A DNA stretch of 8,347 bases from Rhodocyclaceae bacterium (GCA_017444505.1 JAFSWK010000182.1:1-8347), one strand, 5' to 3'; positions 1 to 8,347 are shown, counted from the first letter of the stretch. The notes: generated by a model not told the origin, from the sequence alone. A program made the numbers and translations.

Positions 1-30
1 AAACCCTCTGTCAGAAAACCCTCTGTCAGA
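1..30 (+). repeat. Two perfect tandem copies of a 15-bp unit
   Basis: The unit AAACCCTCTGTCAGA occurs at 1-15 and again at 16-30, followed by the first four bases of a third copy (AAAC). Each unit contains the odd palindrome TCTG-T-CAGA. The period is a multiple of three and the frame is the one used by the next gene, so the repeat would encode KPSVR-KPSVR if translated. The array touches the window edge, so its true copy number is unknown. It may be the tail of a longer array, coding or non-coding. Confidence 0.85.
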
Positions 31-39
31 AAACAATTT

Positions 40-390
40 ATGCCCAATATAAAAATTTCCGACTCAGAATACGCCGAAGACGAAAAAGTCATCGAAGGCA
101 ATCTGGAAACCGTCCTGATTGACGGCTATCAGATTCCCGTCGCGCAGGCCGAAAACTTCCGCCGCAACCGCGAGGCGCTGGCCGTGCGCGCAGCAGGCAT
201 CATGCAGGCGTTTTGCACCACCGTCACCCGCTGCGACAACGAATCGGGCAACGGTGAAATCGTCCTCGGTCTGGATGAAAACAACCGCGAACTGTGCCGC
301 GTGCGGCTCGACCCTTACGATGTCGGCACGTACAGCGCACTGACGGACCAGCAGATGCTGCGTCGCCTCAAAGAACAAAAACCGCGATGA
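40..390 (+). CDS. Small acidic hypothetical protein (116 aa)
   Basis: I do not recognise this protein. From ATG 40 it is 116 residues, rich in Asp/Glu at the N-terminus and ending in a basic stretch (LRRLKEQKPR). It has no membrane segment or signal peptide, so it is probably cytoplasmic. It holds three cysteines (in AFCTT, TRCDN and LCRVR) with no obvious metal-site spacing. It ends in TGA. There is no Shine-Dalgarno ahead of ATG 40, and the frame is open through the 15-bp repeats to the window edge, so the gene may start further upstream with KPSVR repeats in its N-terminal region. The bases around the start are more AT-rich than the rest of the window. It lies 156 bases upstream of metH on the same strand, but the metH promoter and riboswitch lie between them, so no functional link is implied. 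That it is a gene is likely; its start and function are uncertain. Confidence 0.6.
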   Translation: MPNIKISDSEYAEDEKVIEGNLETVLIDGYQIPVAQAENFRRNREALAVRAAGIMQAFCTTVTRCDNESGNGEIVLGLDENNRELCRVRLDPYDVGTYSALTDQQMLRRLKEQKPR

Positions 391-404
391 CGCCCCGCGC
401 ACGC

Positions 405-413
405 TGCTAGAAT
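405..413 (+). promoter_or_regulatory. Extended -10 promoter for the metH leader
   Basis: TAGAAT at 408-413 is preceded by TG at 405-406 with one base between, the TGnTANAAT layout of an extended -10 element. No good -35 hexamer lies 16-18 bases upstream (CGATGA at 385-390), which fits extended -10 promoters. Transcription would start near 419-421, only a few bases before riboswitch helix P1 at 424. This placement supports the call. It overlaps no coding sequence and begins 15 bases after the upstream stop codon. Confidence 0.6.
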
Positions 414-423
414 ACGCCCTCCC

Positions 424-489
424 TGCCGAGGGGCGCTGCGACCGGGTTTGCAAAATCCCGGCCAGGCTCGGCAAAGTACAACGGCGCTC
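424..489 (+). promoter_or_regulatory. S-adenosylhomocysteine (SAH) riboswitch aptamer
   Basis: The RNA matches the SAH riboswitch architecture. P1 pairs TGCCGAG (424-430) with CTCGGCA (467-473), seven pairs. The conserved joining core GGGGCGCTGCGA (430-441) follows. P2 pairs CCGGG (442-446) with CCCGG (457-461), then comes CCAGGCTCGG (462-471). Pseudoknot P4 pairs GGGCGC (431-436) with GCGCTC (484-489), six pairs including one G-U. The class selectively binds SAH over SAM and is known upstream of ahcY, metH and metF-type genes in beta- and gammaproteobacteria, where SAH raises expression. Here it sits directly ahead of metH, as expected. The assignment comes from consensus recall and manual pairing, not a covariance search. 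Confidence 0.9.
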
Positions 490-521
490 GCAAACCTTTT
501 GCCGGTTTGCCGCGCCGTTTT
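480..521 (+). terminator. Riboswitch-controlled hairpin, probable intrinsic terminator of the metH leader
   Basis: AACGGCGC (480-487) pairs with GCGCCGTT (512-519), and after a small internal loop GCAAACC (490-496) pairs with GGTTTGC (504-510) around loop TTTTGCC. That is about 15 base pairs, mostly G-C in the lower stem. Only a short T run follows (TTTT at 518-521, then CC), so release could be inefficient. The 5' arm shares bases 484-487 with pseudoknot P4 of the riboswitch, so the two cannot form together. The inferred logic is that SAH-bound aptamer blocks the hairpin and metH is transcribed, while free aptamer allows the hairpin and stops transcription. The hairpin is plain in the sequence; the termination function is inferred. 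Confidence 0.65.
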
Positions 522-546
522 CCGTTGACCCCGCCGCTTTCTTGCC

Positions 547-4296
<3,750 letters not shown>

Positions 4297-4377
4297 GGCG
4301 CGCGGTGCTCCTTGGGCGCAACACAAGATACGCACACAATGCAGCAATGCCCGCCCGCAGCCCGTTTGCCATCCACA

Positions 4378-4396
4378 ACGGTTCTTTTCAAACCGT
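4378..4396. other. Inverted repeat ACGGTT-N7-AACCGT
   Basis: A six-base perfect inverted repeat separated by seven bases lies in the gap between metH and the PepSY reductase gene, about 150 bases before the reductase start. No T run follows it, so it is not a convincing terminator for metH. It could be an operator or chance. It does not resemble a Fur box. Confidence 0.3.
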
Positions 4397-4444
4397 AGTC
4401 GCTGGTCACGGCGCCATTTCCCTTCGCACAGGCGGCGGCGGGCA

Positions 4445-4499
4445 TTCAGGCGGCGTTCATCGTCGCGGCCTACAATTCCATACGCAATTTTCAGGCGGC
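4445..4499. repeat. Two direct copies of TTCAGGCGGC, DNA-uptake-sequence-like
   Basis: TTCAGGCGGC occurs at 4445-4454 and 4490-4499, both in the same orientation, 45 bases apart and both non-coding. Read on the other strand it is GCCGCCTGAA, one base from the neisserial uptake core GCCGTCTGAA; the right-hand copy extends to ATGCCGCCTGAA. I see no further exact copy in the window. The 253-base gap holding them (4297-4549) contains no gene that I can support and no strong promoter; a weak TACACT at 4505-4510 could be a -10. Confidence 0.5.
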
Positions 4500-4535
4500 A
4501 TCCGTACACTGCGAGCCGTTTTCCGATTGCCGTAC

Positions 4536-4547
4536 AAGGAACGTTCC
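4536..4547 (+). promoter_or_regulatory. Ribosome binding site overlapping a 10-bp palindrome
   Basis: AAGGA at 4536-4540 sits nine bases before ATG 4550 and fixes this start for the PepSY reductase. It overlaps the perfect palindrome GGAACGTTCC (4538-4547), which could bind a dimeric regulator or may be coincidence. Confidence 0.55.
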
Positions 4548-4549
4548 CA

Positions 4550-6745
4550 ATGAAAAACTTTCTGCGCAGCGCCCACCGCTGGGTGGGCATCGTTCTTGCG
4601 CCTTTTTTTGCCATCTTGCTGATTACCGGCGCCATCCTCGCCTTTCAGCCCATTCTTGCCCCCGAACTAGGCAGCGCGCCAGTGGGCGCGCGTGCGCCGC
4701 AGCTTCAAGCTGCCGTGGAACGGCTGGCCGCCGAGGGCGTCAACATCCCGACGCTGGAACTGGACGCGGACGGCGAACATTTCTGGGTCGGCGGCGGGCG
4801 CGATGCGCGCAGCGCGCAGTATCGGCTGGCCGACGGCGAATTTGTACGCCACGGCGGTATCAGCATGAAGCTCTACAACACCGCCAAAAGCCTGCACAAA
4901 TCGCTGCTCTTGAAAGCCAACTGGCTGATGGAGTTTGCCTCTTACGCCATGCTGTTCCTCATCATTGCGGGTCTGGTGATGTGGTTCAAGCCGCGCTTTG
5001 AGCGCAGCCTCATCAGTTGGCACAACGCGCTAGGCATCGTGCTCGTACCGCTCTGGCTGCTGTTGCCGCTGTCCGGCGTCATGATGACGCTGCATCTGGG
5101 CGCGCCCGCGATAGGCAAGCTCGCGCCCAATGAACTTTCCATGCCGCAAGTGCTGGATGCGCTGGCCGGGCAAGACCGCCTGCAAGACCTCGTACGCATC
5201 CGCAGCATCAGGGGGCGCTCGCTGGTCGTGGAACTTGCCCGCGCCGAGGGCGGCAAGGAAAACGTGCAAATTGTCGACGGCGCGTTGCAGCCCGTCGAGA
5301 TGGGACGCTACTGGCCGAAAGAGTTGCACGAAGGCACCTGGGGCGGCGCGCTCTCGGGCACGTTGAACCTGCTGGCTGGTGCGGGGCTGCTGTTTTTCCT
5401 CGTCTCGGGCGTGTTCGTCTGGGCACGCCGCACGATGCAGACGCGCGCTGACCGCCGCGCCGCGCCCACGCAAGACGGCGGCCTGCTGGTGGCCTTTGCC
5501 TCGCAAACCGGCAACGCCCGCGCGCTGGCGCAGCACACTGCGGAACAACTGAACACGCTGGGCGTGCGCGCGCAATGCGCATCCCTGGCGGCGGTGCGTG
5601 CGGCGGATTTGCCGCGTTTCGATGCCGTGCTACTGCTGTGTTCCACTACCGGCGAGGGCGAATTGCCCGAGAGCGCCCGCGCCTTTTTCGCCAGCCTAGG
5701 CGAAGGCCGCGCTAAGGGCGTGCGCTATGCCCTGCTGGCGCTGGGCGACAGTCACTACACGCATTTCTGCGCCGGTGGCCTGAAACTGGATGCCGCCTTG
5801 CGCGAGGCCGGTGCCACTGCCCTGTTGCCCGCGCACCGCGCCGATGGCGTGCCCACGAACGCCTGGCGCGAATGGATGCAGGCGCTGGCCGCACCGCTGG
5901 CGCTGCCCGCGCTGGCGCAAACGCACGCCCCCGACCTGCCTGCGGACAGCCAGCACACCGCCACGCTGGTCGCCAAAACCCGTCTTGACCGCGAGGGCGC
6001 AGGTTGCCGTGAAGTCTGGGCGCTGGATTTCGCGCTGGCGCCGCGCGCCGAGTTTCGCGGCGGCGATTTGCTCTTCCTCACCCCGCCGGACGACACCGTC
6101 GCCCGTCCCTCTTCCATCGGCAGCGACAGCCGCGAGGCCGACACCGTGCGGCTTACCGTAGGCTTGCATCAATATCGCAACGAGGCCGGCGAGACCGTCT
6201 GCGGGCGCACCTCCGCATGGCTGCTGCACCAGTTGCCGGTGGGTGCGCAAACCGCCGCGCGCCTGCATCCGCATCCCGATTTCCGCCTGCCAGACGCCGG
6301 GGATGCGCCGGTGATTCTGGTCGCCACTGGCACCGGCATCGCCCCGCTGTACGGCTTTTTGCCCGCGCTGCGTGCGCACCGGCGCGACGCCTGGCTGTTC
6401 TTCGGCAACGCCTATAGTCAGGGCGACGACCTCTATCGCGCCGACTGGGAAGCGGCGCTGGCCGACGGCACGCTGAAGCATCTGGACATGGTCTTTGACA
6501 ACGAGCAGCCCGGCTACGTGCAAGGCGCGATGCTTCGCCACGGCGCAGAACTCTTCGCCTGGCTCAATGAACGCGGCGCCCTGCTCTACGCCTGCGGACG
6601 CGCCTCCACGCTGGGCGCAGGCGTAGAAGAAGCCCTGAAAACCATTTTCCGCACCCACAGCGGGCAAGATAACGAAGCCGCCGCGCAACAATGGCTCGAC
6701 ACCCTGCGCCAGCAAGAACGCCTGCGCATGGACTTGTTCGGCTAA
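4550..6745 (+). CDS. PepSY transmembrane, flavodoxin and FAD/NADPH reductase fusion (membrane flavoreductase)
   Basis: A 731-residue inner-membrane protein predicted to pass electrons from cytoplasmic NADPH through FAD and FMN to a membrane/periplasmic acceptor. Four helices are visible (about 11-33, 126-146, 158-181, 268-291), with basic flanks (KPRFER, ARRTMQTRADRR) placing both termini in the cytoplasm and two loops in the periplasm. His9, His116 (SLHKSLL), His158 (SWHNALG) and His260 (ELHEGTWGG) are typical PepSY-TM positions and possible heme ligands, as in FoxB-type ferri-siderophore reductases. Next comes a flavodoxin domain (about 312-450) with SQTGNA 318-323, STTGEGE 365-371 and LGDSHY 398-403. 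The reductase domain resembles CysJ: RPSSIGS 519-525, GRTSAWL, ATGTGIAPLYGF, LFFGN, DDLYRADWE, YACGRAS and a DLFG end. The CysJ connecting subdomain is missing. Databases often label such proteins sulfite reductase flavoprotein alpha, but no CysI partner is near and the membrane part argues for iron or siderophore reduction. The substrate is inferred. A terminator follows directly. Confidence 0.9.
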   Translation: MKNFLRSAHRWVGIVLAPFFAILLITGAILAFQPILAPELGSAPVGARAPQLQAAVERLAAEGVNIPTLELDADGEHFWVGGGRDARSAQYRLADGEFVRHGGISMKLYNTAKSLHKSLLLKANWLMEFASYAMLFLIIAGLVMWFKPRFERSLISWHNALGIVLVPLWLLLPLSGVMMTLHLGAPAIGKLAPNELSMPQVLDALAGQDRLQDLVRIRSIRGRSLVVELARAEGGKENVQIVDGALQPVEMGRYWPKELHEGTWGGALSGTLNLLAGAGLLFFLVSGVFVWARRTMQTRADRRAAPTQDGGLLVAFASQTGNARALAQHTAEQLNTLGVRAQCASLAAVRAADLPRFDAVLLLCSTTGEGELPESARAFFASLGEGRAKGVRYALLALGDSHYTHFCAGGLKLDAALREAGATALLPAHRADGVPTNAWREWMQALAAPLALPALAQTHAPDLPADSQHTATLVAKTRLDREGAGCREVWALDFALAPRAEFRGGDLLFLTPPDDTVARPSSIGSDSREADTVRLTVGLHQYRNEAGETVCGRTSAWLLHQLPVGAQTAARLHPHPDFRLPDAGDAPVILVATGTGIAPLYGFLPALRAHRRDAWLFFGNAYSQGDDLYRADWEAALADGTLKHLDMVFDNEQPGYVQGAMLRHGAELFAWLNERGALLYACGRASTLGAGVEEALKTIFRTHSGQDNEAAAQQWLDTLRQQERLRMDLFG

Positions 6746-6770
6746 CCACCGCGCGCCAGCGTCGGAAAAC

Positions 6771-6810
6771 AAAACGCGGACGGCGGCCAGCGCCCCGTCC
6801 GCGTTTTTTT
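6771..6810 (+). terminator. Rho-independent terminator after the PepSY reductase
   Basis: ACGCGGACGG (6774-6783) pairs with CCGTCCGCGT (6795-6804), extended by AAA/TTT, around an 11-base loop and followed by seven T (6804-6810). It starts 25 bases after the reductase stop codon, so that gene is probably transcribed alone. A-rich DNA on its left side could let it work weakly in reverse, but nothing converges from the right here. Confidence 0.93.
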
Positions 6811-6850
6811 GCGCCCCGCCTTTGCCCGCCTTCCGCGAACGGGGGCGCGT

Positions 6851-6856
6851 TATAAT
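6851..6856 (+). promoter_or_regulatory. Consensus -10 box TATAAT for the small gene at 6897
   Basis: A perfect TATAAT lies 40 bases before ATG 6897, giving a transcript start near 6863. The 16-18 base upstream window holds no good -35 (GCCTTC or nearby), so an activator or a poor -35 is possible. The position between the terminator and the Shine-Dalgarno supports a real promoter. Confidence 0.65.
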
Positions 6857-6883
6857 CGCCCTTGATTTCTATTGGATTTCTGC

Positions 6884-6889
6884 AAGGAG
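6884..6889 (+). promoter_or_regulatory. Shine-Dalgarno AAGGAG
   Basis: AAGGAG is seven bases before ATG 6897. This decides the start of the 85-residue gene over the longer in-frame TTG start at 6822, which would put the TATAAT inside the coding region. Confidence 0.85.
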
Positions 6890-6896
6890 CGCCCCC

Positions 6897-7154
6897 ATGC
6901 CTACGCTCGCCTCGCATTCTGCGCAAGAAATTTCCGCCCTGTACGGTCAGTTATCGCACGAACAGCAAAATGCGCTGTTTTCCTATCTGGAAAAATTGCT
7001 CGCCCAAAACCAGCCCCGGAATGATGACGACAGCGCAACCCAAAGCCTGCTGGCGCTGGCCGGTTCGCTGAAAACCAATATCCGGCTGAGCGATGAAGAA
7101 CTGGAAGAGGCCATCCGTCTCCGGCGTCTGGAATGTGGTGCGATGCGCTTGTAA
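6897..7154 (+). CDS. Small helical protein, possibly orphan antitoxin-like (85 aa)
   Basis: An 85-residue soluble protein with no membrane segment, signal peptide or cysteine motif (one Cys near the C-terminus). The N-terminal half (QEISALYGQLSHEQQNAL then FSYLEKLLAQ) reads as two amphipathic helices of the 'L..L..E.Q..L..Y...L' kind, followed by a polar linker (NQPRNDDDSATQ). The C-terminal part, SLLALAGSLKTNIRLSDEELEEAI, resembles the toxin-binding tail of small antitoxins paired with PIN-domain toxins. That likeness is from memory and is weak. No toxin gene adjoins it: a terminator follows 22 bases later and the next gene is on the opposite strand. It has its own TATAAT, a strong Shine-Dalgarno and its own terminator, so it is very likely expressed. 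It could equally be an unrelated small regulator. Existence is well supported, function is not. Confidence 0.8.
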   Translation: MPTLASHSAQEISALYGQLSHEQQNALFSYLEKLLAQNQPRNDDDSATQSLLALAGSLKTNIRLSDEELEEAIRLRRLECGAMRL

Positions 7155-7176
7155 CGAGCGCCGCAGGCACAAAAAC

Positions 7177-7211
7177 AAACGCGGACGCCATGAACGGCGT
7201 CCGCGTTTTTT
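7177..7211. terminator. Bidirectional intrinsic terminator between convergent genes
   Basis: ACGCGGACGCC (7179-7189) pairs perfectly with GGCGTCCGCGT (7196-7206) around the loop ATGAAC. On the plus strand six T follow (7206-7211), then C and five more T. On the minus strand the A-rich bases 7171-7178 supply the T tract. It lies 22 bases after the small plus-strand gene and 18 bases beyond the stop of the minus-strand thioredoxin-like gene, so it should serve both. Confidence 0.93.
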
Positions 7212-7229
7212 CTTTTTCGCAGCGGCACG

Positions 7230-7742
7230 TTATGTTTGTGGTTTCGCGCCCACGTCCTGCAAGGCGGCTTGCAGTGCTTCGCGGGGGACGGCGCCTAGCC
7301 AGACGCGGAACACCGCGCCTTGCGCATCAAGCAGCAGCGTAAAGGGCAGCGCGCGTGCGGGGTTGCCCAGCGCCGCCACTTCGTCGAGCACGGCAGATTT
7401 CCCTACCAGCAGCGGGTACGGCGTTTGCTGCGCCTTGCGCCAGAGGGCGACGACTTCGGCGCGGTCCAGCCCGATGCCGACAAAGCGCACCTGCGGAAAA
7501 CGCCGCGCCATTTCTGCCAGCATCGGCATTTCTTTCCGGCACGGGCCGCACCACGAAGCCCAGAAATTGACCAGCAGCGGCGCGCCGCGCCATTGCGCCA
7601 GCGGCTGTTCGCGCCCGTCCGCATCCGGCAAAACCAGCGCCCACAGCGCATCCGTTTCCTGCGCTGCCTGCCGCCGCCCGCACGCTGTCGTCAGCGCCAA
7701 TGCGCCTGCGGCAAGCAGAAAGACGCGGCGCGCAGGTTTCAT
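7230..7742 (-). CDS. TlpA/ResA-type thioredoxin-fold lipoprotein
   Basis: A 170-residue envelope thiol-disulfide oxidoreductase of the TlpA/ResA group. Residues 1-20 (MKPARR, a hydrophobic run, then LTTA) form a signal peptide ending at Cys21, which fits a loose lipobox, so the protein is probably a lipid-anchored periplasmic one. The mature part has the thioredoxin fold with active site WCGPC (Cys65, Cys68) in LLVNFWASWCGPCRKEMP and the cis-proline Pro133 in ALPFTLLLD. Members of this group reduce disulfides in the periplasm, for example in cytochrome c maturation, but the partner here cannot be told. ATG 7742 is chosen for the signal peptide and because it overlaps the nhaA stop as ATGA, implying translational coupling. 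No close Shine-Dalgarno is evident (AGCGAAAGCG lies upstream), which fits coupling. The stop is TAA, followed by the shared terminator. Expression may suffer if nhaA is truncated. Confidence 0.9.
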   Translation of the reverse strand: MKPARRVFLLAAGALALTTACGRRQAAQETDALWALVLPDADGREQPLAQWRGAPLLVNFWASWCGPCRKEMPMLAEMARRFPQVRFVGIGLDRAEVVALWRKAQQTPYPLLVGKSAVLDEVAALGNPARALPFTLLLDAQGAVFRVWLGAVPREALQAALQDVGAKPQT

Positions 7743-8347
7743 GCGACGCTTTCGCTGGCGCTGGCGTTCGCGCGCAAACGGCGCAGCAACATGCCGAACA
7801 CCAGCCCGAGCACGGCAGCCAGCGCGGAGCCTGCCACCACGCCCAGTTTGGCGGCGCCCAGCAGTTCCGGCTCGTTGGCAAAGGCGAGGTTGGCGACAAA
7901 AATCGCCATCGTAAAACCGATGCCCGCCAGCAGGCCGATCAAGACCAGCCCACCCATGCCCATGTCTGCGGGCAACTTGCACAGGCGCAGCTTGATGGCG
8001 ATATAGGAAGCCAGCAAAACGCCCACCGGTTTGCCCAGCACCAGCGCCAGCGCCGTCGTCCACAACACATGGGCAGTGGCGGCGTGTTCCAGGGAAATTT
8101 CGCCAAAAGTCACGCCCGCGTTGGCCAGCGCAAACAGCGGCATGACCACGAATGACACCCACGGGTGCAGCGACATTTGCGCGTGCACCACGGTTGGCAG
8201 CACCTAGCGGCGGCTGTGCCCCAGCGCCTTCAAGGAGGAGGCCAGCGAATGGCTGGAAGCGGCACCCTTCTCGTGCAAGTCGAAGGTTTCAATCGCCATC
8301 CGCGCGCGCGCCACCCGCGCCTCGCGCGAGCGGAAGGCCGGATGCAC
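7739..8347 (-). pseudogene. nhaA: Na+/H+ antiporter NhaA, 3' part, interrupted by an in-frame TAG
   Basis: Inner-membrane antiporter that exchanges cytoplasmic Na+ for external H+. Only the C-terminal part is in the window; the gene runs off the right edge. After the TAG at 8206-8204 there are 154 residues with clear NhaA signatures: SLHPWVSFVVMPLFALANAGV, LVLGKPVG (the Lys equivalent to E. coli Lys300) and LLAGIGFTMAIFVANLAF, with a basic RRLRA tail. Before the TAG, 47 residues in the same frame (HPAFRSREARVARARMAIETFD and on) run to the edge and read as the hydrophilic linker before the SLHPW helix. The frame and homology continue across the stop, so a point nonsense change is more likely than a frameshift; CAG (Gln) to TAG is the simplest. 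A GTG follows the TAG at once, but a product starting there would lack the Asp pair of the transport site. The gene may be dead, the base may be a sequencing error, or the stop may be read through. It ends in TGA, overlapping the next gene. Confidence 0.75.
8204..8206 (-). other. In-frame amber codon inside nhaA
   Basis: Plus-strand CTA at 8204-8206 reads TAG on the minus strand, in frame between SRR and VLPTVVHAQ. All six gene ends seen in the window use TGA or TAA, so this is the only in-frame TAG met in any called gene. Confidence 0.85.

Noticed and set aside
4297..4377. A terminator directly after metH
   Set aside because: Short GCGC-type pairings exist, but I found no stable hairpin followed by a T run.
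4297..4549. A Fur box or other known iron-regulator site before the PepSY reductase
   Set aside because: No sequence close to the AT-rich Fur consensus is present in the gap.
5696..6772. A 358-codon open frame antisense to the PepSY reductase
   Set aside because: Same codon-bias effect. The plus-strand protein has unmistakable FMN, FAD and NADPH motifs across this stretch, and the antisense product has no recognisable features.
6822..6896. A longer version of the small gene starting at TTG 6822
   Set aside because: The perfect TATAAT at 6851-6856 and AAGGAG at 6884-6889 point to ATG 6897 as the true start.
7743..8162. An open frame upstream of the thioredoxin-like gene suggesting a longer 310-residue protein
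   Set aside because: This stretch encodes the NhaA C-terminus in another frame. The signal peptide and the ATGA overlap fix the thioredoxin-like start at 7742.

Overview
GC-rich chromosomal DNA, most likely from a beta- or gammaproteobacterium. The phylum-level guess rests on an S-adenosylhomocysteine (SAH) riboswitch ahead of a cobalamin-dependent metH, a pairing known mainly from those classes, and on proteins that read like proteobacterial homologues (E. coli-type MetH, a CysJ-like reductase module, NhaA). I cannot name the genus. Two copies of a 10-mer, one base away from the neisserial DNA uptake core, hint at Neisseriales but do not prove it. The window looks like ordinary core genome with some unusual regulatory and reading-frame details. 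I see no phage, insertion sequence, CRISPR array, rRNA or tRNA.

Layout, left to right. 1-30: two perfect copies of a 15-bp unit, in frame with the small unknown gene that follows (40-390, +). 391-546: a compact regulatory leader with an extended -10 promoter, an SAH riboswitch aptamer (424-489) and a strong hairpin (480-519) whose 5' arm overlaps the aptamer pseudoknot. 547-4296: metH, complete. 4297-4549: a 253-base gap with two direct repeats and two short palindromes, and no gene. 4550-6745: a four-helix PepSY-type membrane reductase fused to flavodoxin and FAD/NADPH reductase domains, closed by a clear intrinsic terminator. 6897-7154: a single small gene, perhaps an orphan antitoxin-like protein, with its own TATAAT and Shine-Dalgarno. 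7177-7211: a bidirectional terminator shared with the converging minus-strand genes. 7230-7742 (-): a thioredoxin-fold TlpA/ResA-like lipoprotein. 7739-8347 (-): the 3' part of nhaA (Na+/H+ antiporter), interrupted by an in-frame TAG; its stop overlaps the start of the thioredoxin gene as ATGA.

How the parts work together. MetH regenerates methionine, and hence S-adenosylmethionine (SAM), from homocysteine, which is itself a product of SAH breakdown. The leader appears to sense SAH and, by competition between pseudoknot P4 and the downstream hairpin, should let transcription into metH proceed when SAH is high. The PepSY reductase and the small antitoxin-like gene look like independent single-gene units. 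nhaA and the thioredoxin-like gene are translationally coupled. The two most interesting points are the riboswitch/terminator architecture and the amber codon in nhaA.
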